DNA of 27,489 nt from an uncultured Lachnospiraceae bacterium (GCA_910589195.1 CAJUTC010000043.1:1-27489), one strand, 5' to 3'; shown: positions 15,007 through 24,009, counted from the first letter of the stretch. The notes: a model not told the origin generated them from the letters alone. Made by a program: numbers and translations.

Positions 15007-15067
15007 CGTATCCTTTCTTCTTTTTTCTTCCACCCTTATGTTCTTCCAATGATTTTTCAGAAAATCG

Positions 15068-17062
15068 CTACACAATTCGCTTAAACTTTTTCTCTAATTC
15101 GTATTTGCTCATGGAAATAATCGTAGGCCTTCCATGAGGGCAGGCGTAAGGGTTTTCCATGTCTAAAAGCTGATCGATCAGTGCTTCCGCCTCTGCTGCT
15201 GACATGGTATGGTTCCCTTTTACCGCAGCTTTGCAAGACATGGAAGCCACCTTCTCATAGATCTGATCCGCTTTTTTTCCCTGGGTATCTTCTGACAGCC
15301 CATCTAACAGCTCCAACAGCAGTTCTTTCTTGGCAATGGAAAACAAATTTGCCGGGACTCCACGCACAGCATATTCCCTTCCGCCAAAATGTTCAATCTC
15401 AAAACCAAGGCCATGGAAATATTCCATATACTGTTTGATCAGCACCTCTTCTGTCATACTTAATGTAAGGATAATAGGCGGATTTATCATCTGCGTTCCA
15501 AATTCTCTTGTTTTTAAAGCGTTCATCGTTGATTCAAACAGAATCTTTTCATGAGCGGCATGCTGGTCAATGATAAAAAGCTGCTGCTTATATTCTATCA
15601 GCCAATAGGTATCAAATAATTGCCCAATCAGCCGATGCTTCTCTCTGGCTTTTCTCGTCAGAAACTTATCATCAAACAGCTCCAGTTGTTCCGTGTTATC
15701 TGGTGTTTTCTTCTGGTTTTCCTGAACCAAACCTGCTCCTTTTGGATTATATTGAGGCTGGTCTTCCGGAATCTGCCTGGACGGATCATTTGGGAACTGT
15801 TCTTCTGAATTCTGCCTGGCCTGATTTGTTTCCATGCATTCCGATTGCAATGGTTTTAGCTTCCGCTCACTGCCATTTTCCAGGCTCCGTTGTTCCTCTT
15901 GTAAAAAAACTCCCTCCGGCATAGAGGTAAGCTGTTTTAACGTCTGTTCATAAATACCTCTTCTTTTTTTCTCAAAAGGTTCCGGGCTAACCGAAAGCTT
16001 CTGGCTTTTCTCCTTTTCCCGCGCCCGCTTTAACTCTCTGTCCGGCTGGGCAAGCCCCATATCCGGAATCAGCTCTTTATGAGCCAGCGCTCCTGATATG
16101 GCATCCCTTACCATTCCATATACCAGCTCTCCATCCCGAAACCGCAGTTCCATCTTAGTCGGATGCACATTAACATCCAAAGATTCTGGCTCCATGGTAA
16201 AATGTAGCATAACAAATGGATATTTATGCTGCATCATAAAAGGTTTGTAGGCTTCTTCTATGGCTCTGGCAATGATGCTGCTTTTAATATAACGTCCATT
16301 AATAAAGTAATGTTCCAAATTCCGGTTACTTCTGGCAATAACCGGTTTTCCCACAAATCCGGTTATTGCCAAATCTCCCATAACCTGATCAACGGGAAGC
16401 AGGTTAGAAGCAATTTCGCGTCCGAATACTGTGTAAATCAAATCTTTTACATTATGATTTCCAGAAGTATGGAGCCGGTTCTGGTTATTTTGAATAAATC
16501 GAATGGAGATATCCGGGCGTGACATCGAAATCTTTTCTACCAATTCCGCCACATGCGCCCCCTCTGTAGCTGCTGTTTTTAAAAACTTTTTTCTGGCAGG
16601 CGTATTATAAAAAAGGTTCCGGGCAATAAACGTAGTTCCTTCCGGAGCGCCTACTTCCTCTATGCTTTTTTCTTCCCCTCCGTCAATCTGGTATCGGAAA
16701 CCAGTAAGGGAATTTGAGGTTTTGGTAATCAGTTCTACCTGGGATACGGCGGCAATACTCGCTAATGCCTCCCCACGAAACCCTAACGAAGAAACGGTAA
16801 TTAGATCTTCCACTGATTGGATTTTACTGGTGGCATGGCGTAAAAAAGCCAGCGGAACCTCTTCTTTTGGAATTCCGCTTCCGTTATCGGTTACCCGTAT
16901 AAACGAAATACCTCCATCTTTTATTTCTACCGTAATTGCTGTAGCCTTTGCGTCAATGGCATTTTCCAAAAGCTCCTTTACAACAGAAGCTGGACGCTCT
17001 ACTACTTCGCCGGCAGCAATCTGATTAATGGTATTCTGGTCTAATACTGTAATAGTTGCCAT
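15068..17062 (-). CDS. mutL: DNA mismatch repair endonuclease MutL
   Basis: 664 residues. MutL links MutS mismatch recognition to strand incision. The N-terminal GHKL ATPase has LLENAIDA (E33, N34, D37), DNGSGI (59-64) and GFRGEALASI. A Gln/Glu/Pro-rich linker covers about 360-475. QLELF just before the C-terminal domain is a beta-clamp binding motif. The C-terminal domain carries the nicking-endonuclease metal motif DQHAAHEKILFE (499-510), SCKAAVKG (609-616) and CPHGRP (641-646), so it is the endonuclease type found in bacteria without MutH. AGGAGG lies 9 nt before the start. It follows mutS by 88 nt with no clear promoter or terminator between, so the two are likely co-transcribed. Confidence 0.98.
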   Translation of the reverse strand: MATITVLDQNTINQIAAGEVVERPASVVKELLENAIDAKATAITVEIKDGGISFIRVTDNGSGIPKEEVPLAFLRHATSKIQSVEDLITVSSLGFRGEALASIAAVSQVELITKTSNSLTGFRYQIDGGEEKSIEEVGAPEGTTFIARNLFYNTPARKKFLKTAATEGAHVAELVEKISMSRPDISIRFIQNNQNRLHTSGNHNVKDLIYTVFGREIASNLLPVDQVMGDLAITGFVGKPVIARSNRNLEHYFINGRYIKSSIIARAIEEAYKPFMMQHKYPFVMLHFTMEPESLDVNVHPTKMELRFRDGELVYGMVRDAISGALAHKELIPDMGLAQPDRELKRAREKEKSQKLSVSPEPFEKKRRGIYEQTLKQLTSMPEGVFLQEEQRSLENGSERKLKPLQSECMETNQARQNSEEQFPNDPSRQIPEDQPQYNPKGAGLVQENQKKTPDNTEQLELFDDKFLTRKAREKHRLIGQLFDTYWLIEYKQQLFIIDQHAAHEKILFESTMNALKTREFGTQMINPPIILTLSMTEEVLIKQYMEYFHGLGFEIEHFGGREYAVRGVPANLFSIAKKELLLELLDGLSEDTQGKKADQIYEKVASMSCKAAVKGNHTMSAAEAEALIDQLLDMENPYACPHGRPTIISMSKYELEKKFKRIV

Positions 17063-17150
17063 ACCACATTCCCTCCTGCTTTTCGACTTTTTCGCTTATA
17101 CTTTGTTCATGTATCGTTACTGGTAATGGAACATGCCAAAGGGATATCCT

Positions 17151-19811
17151 TTATTTTCCGTCCCAACGGTTTTTCAGCTTGGTCTGCAAACGGTATAAGG
17201 TATTTAGGGCGTCAATGGGCGTCATTCTGGAAATCTCCAATTCCCCCAGCTCCCGGATAATATCATCATCTTTTACGGTGTCAAATAAAGACATTTGCTG
17301 CAAATCCACCTCATCCGGTTTTGGAACCGCTTTTCTCTGGGAAACGGCAGCGTTAACCTGAGCGATTTCTTTGGCACGAACTGTAATATCAGCCCCGCTT
17401 AACTCCTCAGTGATTTCCTTTGCGCGGGCAATTACCGAATCCGGCACTCCAGCCAGCTTTGCTACCTGAATCCCGTAGCTTTTATCTGCTCCCCCTTTAA
17501 TGATTTTTCGGAGGAATACAATATCATCTCCCTGCTCCTTTACCGCGATACAGTAGTTATTAACACCGTTTATGGTTCCTTCCAGCTCCGTCAGCTCATG
17601 GTAATGAGTCGCGAATAGAGTCTTAGCGCCTAGCAGTTTCGTATTGCTGATGTGTTCCACTACTGCCCAGGCGATTGATAAGCCGTCAAACGTACTGGTT
17701 CCCCGTCCGATCTCATCTAAAACTAATAGGCTATTCTTAGTAGCATTTCTGAGAATATTCGCAACCTCTGTCATTTCCACCATAAACGTACTTTGACCAC
17801 TGGCTAAATCGTCGGAAGCGCCTACCCGAGTGAAAATACGGTCGCAAATTCCAATATTTGCCTCTTCTGCCGGGACAAAACTTCCAATCTGCGCCATCAG
17901 CACAATTAAAGCTACTTGCCGCATATAAGTAGACTTTCCTGCCATATTAGGGCCTGTGATAATGGAAATCCTGTTTTTCCCATTATCCAGGCTGGTATCA
18001 TTGGATACAAACAAGTCATCCCGCATCATTTGTTCCACAACCGGATGGCGTCCATTTTTAATCTGGATAAGCCCCTTTTCATTTATAGAAGGCTTGGCAT
18101 AATTATTCCGTGTTGCAACTGCAGACAAGGCTGTAAATACATCAATCCCTGCCAGAGCCTTTGCTGTCTTCTGGATCCGTACTACTTCTGCCCCTATGGT
18201 ATCCCTTACCTGGCAGAACAGCTCATATTCCAGGGAAACAAGTTTTTCCTCTGCTCCCATAATGATATCTTCCAAATTTTTCAATTCATCCGTCGTAAAC
18301 CGTTCCCCATTTACTAAGGTCTGTTTTCGCACGAAATAGTCAGGAACCTGATTTTTAAAGGAATTGCTGACTTCAAAATAATATCCGAATACCTTATTAA
18401 ACTTGATCTTAAGGTTTTTGATTCCAGTCTTTTCCTTTTCTCTTGCCTCAAGCTCTGCCAGCCATGTCTTTCCTTCCGTTTTTGCATGGCGCAGCTGATC
18501 CGCCTCCGCATGAAATCCATCTTTTATGATTCCTCCGTCCCGGACGGAAATAGGAGGCTCTTCCAGTATAGCCTGTTCAATCAAATCCTTTAAATCGCTT
18601 AAAGGATCCAGCTCTTCTTGGAAACTTTTTAACAACGGGCAGGTAAACTCTTTCAAAATACGTTTAATATAGGGGATCATGGCAAGTGAATTTTTAAAAG
18701 ACAGAAGATCCCTGGGATTTGCTGTTTTATAGCTGATTCGCCCAATCAGCCGCTCCAAATCATATACAGGATTCAAATATTCGCAAATTTCTTCCCTGGA
18801 AATATAATTCAGGTTAAACTCCTGGATTGCTTCCTGCCTTTCCAATATCTCATCCCGGTGGATTAGAGGCTGCTCAATATAGCTTCTAAGAAGCCTGGCT
18901 CCCATAGCGGTCTTTGTTTTATCCAAAACCCAAAGAAGACTTCCACGTTTTTGTTTCTCCCTGAGAGTTTCCACCAGCTCCAGGTTTCTTCTGGTGGATG
19001 TATCAATTACCATGTACTGCCCTACCTGATACGGATTTAAGGTGGTCAGGTGCTCTAATGTGCTTTTCTGTGTTTCATAAAGGTACTGCATAACACATCC
19101 GGCAGCAATTACACCCGTATCGTAATCGGCAAGACCTAAACCGTCTAAATTTCCCACATGATAATGTTCTCGTAAAATTTTACGGCAGGTTTCATCTCCA
19201 AAAAAATGGCTGTCCAACGGGGCAATTGAAACTTGATACCGCCCCTTTAATTCATCAATATCCACGCCAGACATATAAAACGCTTCGTTGCAAATAATTT
19301 CTGATGGAGAAAATTTATTGATCTCATCAAACAGATCCCGCTCAGATGCCACTTCTGTTACAAAAAAATCACCTGTACTGATATCAGCGGAAGCAATGCC
19401 AAAGATTTCTCCTAAATAAACAATTCCCATCAAATAGTTATTCCTTGTTTCGTCCAATGCCTGGGCGCTGGTAATCGTCCCTGGAGTAACTACCCGGATT
19501 ACTTCCCGCTTTACCAATCCTTTTGCTGTTTTCGGATCTTCCATTTGCTCCGCTATCGCGACTTTAAACCCTTTTTGTACTAATTTATTCAAATAAGAAT
19601 CCACTGCATGGAAAGGGACGCCGCACATGGGCGCCCGCTCTTTTAAGCCGCAGTCTTTTCCGGTCAGGGTAATCTCTAAAGCTTTTGATGCCTTCAGCGC
19701 ATCTTCAAAAAACATTTCATAAAAATCACCTAACCGATAAAATAAAATACAGTCCGGATACTGTTTCTTTGTTTCCAGATACTGTGTCATCATTGGTGTC
19801 ATTCCAGCCAT
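17151..19811 (-). CDS. mutS: DNA mismatch repair protein MutS
   Basis: 886 residues, near the usual MutS length. The mismatch-reading motif is F30-Y-E32 in RLGDFYEMFF. The ATPase domain has Walker A GPNMAGKST (about 620-628), then FMVEMTEVANIL, Walker B DEIGRGTSTFDG (about 699-710) and the TLFATHYHELTEL signature. QMSLF (839-843) is a beta-clamp binding motif. The last residues (IDALNTLYRLQ) form the tetramerisation helix. MutS binds mismatches as a dimer and recruits MutL, encoded next. The start lies 3 nt after the miaB stop with GAGAGG 6 nt upstream; ATGs at codons 4 and 7 are weaker alternatives. Confidence 0.98.
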   Translation of the reverse strand: MAGMTPMMTQYLETKKQYPDCILFYRLGDFYEMFFEDALKASKALEITLTGKDCGLKERAPMCGVPFHAVDSYLNKLVQKGFKVAIAEQMEDPKTAKGLVKREVIRVVTPGTITSAQALDETRNNYLMGIVYLGEIFGIASADISTGDFFVTEVASERDLFDEINKFSPSEIICNEAFYMSGVDIDELKGRYQVSIAPLDSHFFGDETCRKILREHYHVGNLDGLGLADYDTGVIAAGCVMQYLYETQKSTLEHLTTLNPYQVGQYMVIDTSTRRNLELVETLREKQKRGSLLWVLDKTKTAMGARLLRSYIEQPLIHRDEILERQEAIQEFNLNYISREEICEYLNPVYDLERLIGRISYKTANPRDLLSFKNSLAMIPYIKRILKEFTCPLLKSFQEELDPLSDLKDLIEQAILEEPPISVRDGGIIKDGFHAEADQLRHAKTEGKTWLAELEAREKEKTGIKNLKIKFNKVFGYYFEVSNSFKNQVPDYFVRKQTLVNGERFTTDELKNLEDIIMGAEEKLVSLEYELFCQVRDTIGAEVVRIQKTAKALAGIDVFTALSAVATRNNYAKPSINEKGLIQIKNGRHPVVEQMMRDDLFVSNDTSLDNGKNRISIITGPNMAGKSTYMRQVALIVLMAQIGSFVPAEEANIGICDRIFTRVGASDDLASGQSTFMVEMTEVANILRNATKNSLLVLDEIGRGTSTFDGLSIAWAVVEHISNTKLLGAKTLFATHYHELTELEGTINGVNNYCIAVKEQGDDIVFLRKIIKGGADKSYGIQVAKLAGVPDSVIARAKEITEELSGADITVRAKEIAQVNAAVSQRKAVPKPDEVDLQQMSLFDTVKDDDIIRELGELEISRMTPIDALNTLYRLQTKLKNRWDGK

Positions 19812-19814
19812 GCA

Positions 19815-21287
19815 TTACCTCTCTTCTCTATCTTGTACAATCGTTCCCATATAATAAAATCCTTTAAATTCATCCAGAAACACTTGGGTGATGGTTCCAA
19901 TCAATTGGGGTTCTCCCGGAAAATGCACCACAGTATTATTTTCCAAACGTCCAGTTAACAGCCGGCTGTCATGGCTGTTAACCTCTTCAACCAGCACCTT
20001 CTGAACCGTATGAACCTGACGTCCGGAAACCTTAGCGCTGGTTGTTTGGACTTGTTTTAACAAACGGTCAAACCGCTCCTTTACCACATCCTCAGGAACC
20101 TGATTATCCATCACCGCTGCCGGAGTTCCGGTTCGTATGGAATAAACAAAGGTAAACGCACTATCAAATCCTACTTTTTCTACCACTTCCATCGTTTCCT
20201 GGAAATCCTCTTCCGTTTCTCCTGGAAACCCTACAATAATATCCGTAGTTAATGAAATTTCCGGTATGGCATTTTTTATTTTAGCGGCCAATTCCAGATA
20301 TTGCTCTTTGGTATAGTTTCGGTTCATTTGTTTTAAAATACGGCTGCTGCCAGACTGAAGAGGAAGATGGAGGTGAGGGCAGATTTTTTTTGAACGTTTC
20401 ATAACCTCAATTAACTCATCAGACAAATCCTTTGGATGGGAAGTCATAAAACGGATCCGCTCCAATCCTTCCACTTGCTCTGCCAATTGAAGAAGCTGGG
20501 CAAATGATATGGGATTTGTTAATGTTTTTCCGTAGGAATTTACATTTTGTCCCAAAAGCATCACTTCCACTACCCCATCAGCAACCAGCATTTCAATTTC
20601 ACGGATAATTTCCTTTGGGTTTCGGCTCCGCTCCCTCCCCCTTACATATGGGACAATACAATAGCTGCAAAAATTATTGCAGCCAAACATAATATTAACA
20701 CCAGACTTAAAGGCGTATTTCCGTTCAGCAGGAAGGCTCTCTACAATTTTATCTGTGCCATCCCAGATCTCTGCCACCAGCTTTTTCGGATTCTCACGCA
20801 TAAGGCAACGGCATAATAATTCTGGTAACTGAAAAATATTGTGAGTGCCAAAAATCAAATCCACAAAACGGTAGCTGGCCTTTATTTTATCTACCACTTC
20901 TTTTTCCTGCATCATGCAGCCGCATAAAGCAATTATCATATCTGGCCGCTTCTTTTTTATAACCCCAAGCTGGCCCAGGCGCCCATAAACACGCTGATTT
21001 GCATTTTCCCGAACTGTGCAAGTATTGTAGAGGACAAAATCCGCATCTTCGGAATTCGTTTCGTCAAATCCCACCGCCACTAAAATCCCTGCCAATTTTT
21101 CAGAATCTTTGGCATTCATCTGACAGCCGAAAGTCTGGATACACGCAGTCGGGCCACCACCGTGTATTCGCTCAAACTCCTGAACCCATTCCCGGCATTT
21201 TGCCATAAAGTAGTACTGTCTGGCAGGTTCTTCTGCGGGAGGCTCTGCATTCATATCTATCTTATCTAAATCGATTTCATTATACAT
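19815..21287 (-). CDS. miaB: tRNA-2-methylthio-N6-dimethylallyladenosine synthase MiaB
   Basis: 490 residues. A radical-SAM methylthiotransferase that converts i6A37 to ms2i6A37, acting after MiaA. The N-terminal MTTase domain supplies the auxiliary iron-sulfur cluster cysteines C55 (TFGCQMN), C90 (YNTCTVREN) and C124 (LCGCMMQ). The radical-SAM core has C203-x3-C207-x2-C210 (CNNFCSYC). A TRAM domain at the end starts near QVHTVQKVLVEE. The first about 40 residues extend beyond the E. coli protein, as is common in Clostridia. It is the first gene of miaB-mutS-mutL-miaA, with a strong promoter 47 nt upstream. The start has only a weak AAGAAG next to the ATG. Confidence 0.97.
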   Translation of the reverse strand: MYNEIDLDKIDMNAEPPAEEPARQYYFMAKCREWVQEFERIHGGGPTACIQTFGCQMNAKDSEKLAGILVAVGFDETNSEDADFVLYNTCTVRENANQRVYGRLGQLGVIKKKRPDMIIALCGCMMQEKEVVDKIKASYRFVDLIFGTHNIFQLPELLCRCLMRENPKKLVAEIWDGTDKIVESLPAERKYAFKSGVNIMFGCNNFCSYCIVPYVRGRERSRNPKEIIREIEMLVADGVVEVMLLGQNVNSYGKTLTNPISFAQLLQLAEQVEGLERIRFMTSHPKDLSDELIEVMKRSKKICPHLHLPLQSGSSRILKQMNRNYTKEQYLELAAKIKNAIPEISLTTDIIVGFPGETEEDFQETMEVVEKVGFDSAFTFVYSIRTGTPAAVMDNQVPEDVVKERFDRLLKQVQTTSAKVSGRQVHTVQKVLVEEVNSHDSRLLTGRLENNTVVHFPGEPQLIGTITQVFLDEFKGFYYMGTIVQDREER

Positions 21288-21333
21288 TCTTCTTGACTTT
21301 TTTACCTTTCTATTTTAGAAAATAATCTTAATT

Positions 21334-21362
21334 ATTATAGCACAAATTGTCGGAAAGAACAA
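21334..21362 (-). promoter_or_regulatory. promoter of the miaB-mutS-mutL-miaA operon
   Basis: TTGTTC (21357-21362), a 17-nt spacer and a perfect TATAAT (21334-21339) with an extended -10 (TGC just before it). The predicted start near 21327 gives a leader of about 40 nt. Confidence 0.75.
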
Positions 21363-21403
21363 TACAAAACCAAAAAGCGACTTTCCCCGATAACCGTAGA
21401 AGA

Positions 21404-21447
21404 GAAAAAAACTGAACGGCCAGCCATTGCTGCTGTTCAGGTTTTTT
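21404..21447. terminator. bidirectional-looking terminator at the end of the GNAT gene
   Basis: CTGAAC (21412-21417) pairs with GTTCAG (21435-21440). Inner pairs (GGCCAGC with GCTGCT, one bulge) close on the loop CATT. A-rich and T-rich flanks on both sides give a T7 run downstream on the minus strand and a T6 run on the plus strand. The GNAT stop codon (21437-21439) lies inside the stem. Confidence 0.85.
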
Positions 21448-21976
21448 CCTCTTCTGCATCGCTGTGATCGATTCTGTAAACACACACATTCCGATAGGTT
21501 CCGTTCTCCAATTCCCTGCTTTTCTGTATGCTCCCCCGTTTAAAACCGCATGATTCAAACAGCCTGCAGGATATCTTATTATCTTCTAAAATATGGGAAT
21601 AAATGCAGTTTAGCCTAAATTCACAAAATACATAAGCAACTAAAGTGTTTACAGCATCCTGGCCGTATCCTTTCTGGCGGGCGGCTCTTATTAATTTAAT
21701 ATAAATTTCCGCTGCCTTATTCTTTAAATCCATATTGGAAAGAATGATGACACCCAAACCTGCCGCCGGGTTTTCTTTGTCTGCAATGATACGGCGCAGA
21801 CCGTCTGGGGAGTCTGACAGCGCGCGGAACCTATGGATTTGGTGATCATATGAAACAGGCTGGGGATATCCTCCTGTTACTTTCGTTATATCCGGATCCT
21901 GAATCAAATCCAACAGCATTTCTTTATCCTGCTCTTCGATCGCCCGCAGAACTACCCTCTTCCCCATAATATCCAT
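21437..21976 (-). CDS. GNAT-family N-acetyltransferase (RimJ/RimL-like)
   Basis: 179 residues. Starting MDIMGKRVVLRAIEEQDKEML, the protein has the acetyltransferase_3 pattern: LRAIEEQD early, AAEIYIKLIRAARQKGYGQDAV as the acetyl-CoA loop region (RQKGYGQDA matches the Q/RxxGxG/A signature), and NCIYSHILEDNKISCRLFESCGF, the N-x-x-S-x-x-L/FxxxGF end. It transfers an acetyl group from acetyl-CoA to an amine or a protein N-terminus; the substrate cannot be told. The frame is open 20 codons upstream, but AAGGAG sits 8 nt before ATG 21976, so that start is chosen. A terminator embedded at its 3' end separates it from miaB. No clear promoter is seen. Confidence 0.85.
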   Translation of the reverse strand: MDIMGKRVVLRAIEEQDKEMLLDLIQDPDITKVTGGYPQPVSYDHQIHRFRALSDSPDGLRRIIADKENPAAGLGVIILSNMDLKNKAAEIYIKLIRAARQKGYGQDAVNTLVAYVFCEFRLNCIYSHILEDNKISCRLFESCGFKRGSIQKSRELENGTYRNVCVYRIDHSDAEEEKT

Positions 21977-22099
21977 ATGGATTTCTCCTTTAACTGTTTG
22001 TAGCGCGGCATTTTCCGTATCTATTTCCGCAAGCACAAAACCAAGTAATATTTCACCCTATACTCTGCTGCTTGCAGACAAGGTTTAACTTCGGAAACA

Positions 22100-22141
22100 A
22101 AAAGCCAGGCAGACATACCTGTTTCCTAATATGTCTGCCTG
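22100..22141 (-). terminator. intrinsic terminator after pgi
   Basis: A perfect 12-bp stem: CAGGCAGACATA (22130-22141 on the minus strand) with its complement at 22106-22117, around a 12-nt loop. GCTTTTTGTTT follows downstream on the minus strand. It lies 22 nt after the pgi stop. Confidence 0.85.
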
Positions 22142-22162
22142 CCATTTTCTGCGTTTCCCCAA

Positions 22163-23743
22163 TTAAATGTCCAACAGATCACTTAAAACTTTCAGTGCTC
22201 CGTCCGTTTCGTGGGCCAACACACGTTTTGCCAGCACTTTGCCAAGCTGCACGCCTTCCTGGTCAAAGCTGTTTACATTCCATACAAATCCCTGGAACAT
22301 AACCTTATTTTCAAAATGGGATAACAGCGCCCCTAAGCTTCTTGGCGTTAACTGCCCGCCGATAATAATGCTGGAAGGACGGCCTCCTTCAAAGTTCTTA
22401 TTCCGGTTCTCATCCGACTTCCCGCAGGCAAAGGCAATAATCTGGGCGGCTACATTCGCGCACAGCTTCTGCTGGCTTGTACTGCCTTGGATCACCACAT
22501 CCGTACCGATCTGGCTGTTCTTAAAACCTACAAACTGAAGGGGCACAATCGATGTTCCCTGATGGAGGAGCTGATAGAACGAATGCTGCCCGTTGGTTCC
22601 CGGTTCGCCAAAAATTATGGGGCCTGTCTGGTAATTTACCGGCTGTCCAAAGCGGTTTACGCTCTTTCCATTCGATTCCATGTCCAACTGCTGCAAGTGG
22701 GCCGGGAACCGGCTTAACGCCTGGGAATAGGGAAGGACTGCCGTGCAAGGATAACCAAGCACATTGCGCTCATACACGCCAATCAACGCATCTAGCATAG
22801 CAGGGTTCTTTGCCATATCCTCATTCAGGGACAGCTTATCCTCTTCAGCCGCCCCTTCCAGGAACTGGGCAAATACCTCCGGCCCAAAGGCAAGGGACAG
22901 CACAACACCGCCTACCGCGGAACTGGAGGAATAACGTCCGCCAATATAATCATCCATAAAGAAAGCCGCCAGGTAATCATCGCTCTTAGCCAATGGTGAA
23001 GTTTCGCTAGTAACCGTTACCATATGTTTGGAAGCATCCAAGCCTGCGTTCTTTAAGGCATCTTTAACGAAAGACTCGTTGGTCAGGGTTTCCAGGGTTG
23101 TCCCCGATTTTGATACGAGGATAAAAAGGGAGTGGGCTAAATCGATGGAATTCAGCACTGCCGCCGCGTCATCCGGATCCACGTTGCTGATGAACTTTGC
23201 TTCCATCTTTAAGGTATTATTCTTTTTCGCCCAGTTCTCAAGGGCTAAGTAAATCGCGCGGGGGCCTAAATCGCTGCCGCCGATGCCGATCTGGACCGCG
23301 GTCGTAAACCGCTCTCCCGCTCCATTAGTAATTTCCCCCGCATGCACTTTCTTTGCAAATTCTGCCGCCTTCTGCTGCACCCCAGTATAGAAATCCCGTT
23401 TATTTACGCCGTCCGCCACAACGTCCTCACCTAACTGCCCGCGGGTCAGATGATGGAGCACCAGCCTCTTCTCACCGGTATTAATCACTTCCCCGTTATA
23501 AAGAGCCGCAAATTTCTCAGTTAGCTGCGCCTCCTTGGCAAGCTTGGAAAGGCCTTCCAGCACCGTATCGTCTACCTGTTTCGCCGCGTAATTGTAGACC
23601 ATCCCTTCCGCCATGGGAACACTGTACTTTTTCACACGCTCCGCACCGTTCTCTCCGTCCATCACCTGGGCCAGGTTCACCGGCTCCGTTTTCGAAAGCT
23701 CTTGGAATGAGGCAAGAGCATCCATATTGTTCCAGTTGACCAT
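22163..23743 (-). CDS. pgi: glucose-6-phosphate isomerase
   Basis: 526 residues. It interconverts glucose-6-phosphate and fructose-6-phosphate in glycolysis. Motifs: VQIGIGGSDLGPRA (substrate phosphate region), FILVSKSGTTLETLTN (SIS fold, SKSGTT phosphate loop), the PGI signature YIGGRYSSSSAVG, FGEPGTNGQHSFYQLLHQG with the catalytic Glu, and the C-terminal SFDQEGVQLGK with the catalytic Lys. The frame opens 38 codons earlier at 23857, but AGGAGG is 8 nt before ATG 23743 and the upstream codons belong to the GC-rich leader. This is the longer PGI form, not the roughly 450-residue form common in Firmicutes. Base composition (about 52% GC in a sampled stretch) exceeds neighbours, consistent with high expression or transfer. 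It has its own promoter and terminator. Confidence 0.96.
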   Translation of the reverse strand: MVNWNNMDALASFQELSKTEPVNLAQVMDGENGAERVKKYSVPMAEGMVYNYAAKQVDDTVLEGLSKLAKEAQLTEKFAALYNGEVINTGEKRLVLHHLTRGQLGEDVVADGVNKRDFYTGVQQKAAEFAKKVHAGEITNGAGERFTTAVQIGIGGSDLGPRAIYLALENWAKKNNTLKMEAKFISNVDPDDAAAVLNSIDLAHSLFILVSKSGTTLETLTNESFVKDALKNAGLDASKHMVTVTSETSPLAKSDDYLAAFFMDDYIGGRYSSSSAVGGVVLSLAFGPEVFAQFLEGAAEEDKLSLNEDMAKNPAMLDALIGVYERNVLGYPCTAVLPYSQALSRFPAHLQQLDMESNGKSVNRFGQPVNYQTGPIIFGEPGTNGQHSFYQLLHQGTSIVPLQFVGFKNSQIGTDVVIQGSTSQQKLCANVAAQIIAFACGKSDENRNKNFEGGRPSSIIIGGQLTPRSLGALLSHFENKVMFQGFVWNVNSFDQEGVQLGKVLAKRVLAHETDGALKVLSDLLDI

Positions 23744-23965
23744 AATCATGTCCTCCTTGGATATTAATAGATTTAGGCGTTTATTTCCGCAGGCAATGAG
23801 CCAGGCGCCGTGCTGGCGCAAGCACCTGGCCGATGCCGCAAGGGGCAAATACCGCACAGCTTGCCGCGCCGCAAATTTGGCGCCCGTTGCTTGCGGCGGG
23901 TTATTTGACTAACACCTGGCTTCATAGATTGCAGAATCTATGGCAGACAACATACCGCCCACTGG
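23744..23965 (-). promoter_or_regulatory. long GC-rich structured 5' leader of pgi
   Basis: About 220 nt lie between the predicted pgi transcription start and its ATG. The central 110 nt are strikingly GC-rich against an AT-rich background. Stems visible: CATAGATT-CTGC-AATCTATG (23923-23942, perfect 8 bp); an 8-bp stem CGCCGCAA/TTGCGGCG (23867-23874 with 23891-23898); and a two-step hairpin GCCAGG/CCTGGC with inner GTGCT/AGCAC (23800-23830). The motif family GCAAG/TTGCGG recurs. There is no U-run, so this is not a simple attenuator. It matches no riboswitch I recognise. It could be a cis-regulatory RNA or an inserted dispersed repeat. Confidence 0.55.
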
Positions 23966-23970
23966 AAATA

Positions 23971-23999
23971 ATTATACTATTATTCTGGTTTTTATTCAA
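23971..23999 (-). promoter_or_regulatory. strong sigma-A promoter of pgi
   Basis: TTGAAT (23994-23999), a 17-nt spacer and a perfect TATAAT (23971-23976), starting only 11 nt after the MATE gene stop. The predicted transcription start is near 23964. Confidence 0.8.
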
Positions 24000-24009
24000 G
24001 CATCTGTAT

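Noticed and set aside
23744..23857. An N-terminal extension of pgi of 38 codons from an upstream ATG.
   Set aside because: AGGAGG lies 8 nt before ATG 23743, and the upstream codons come from the GC-rich structured leader and give an atypical Arg/Ala/Cys-rich peptide.
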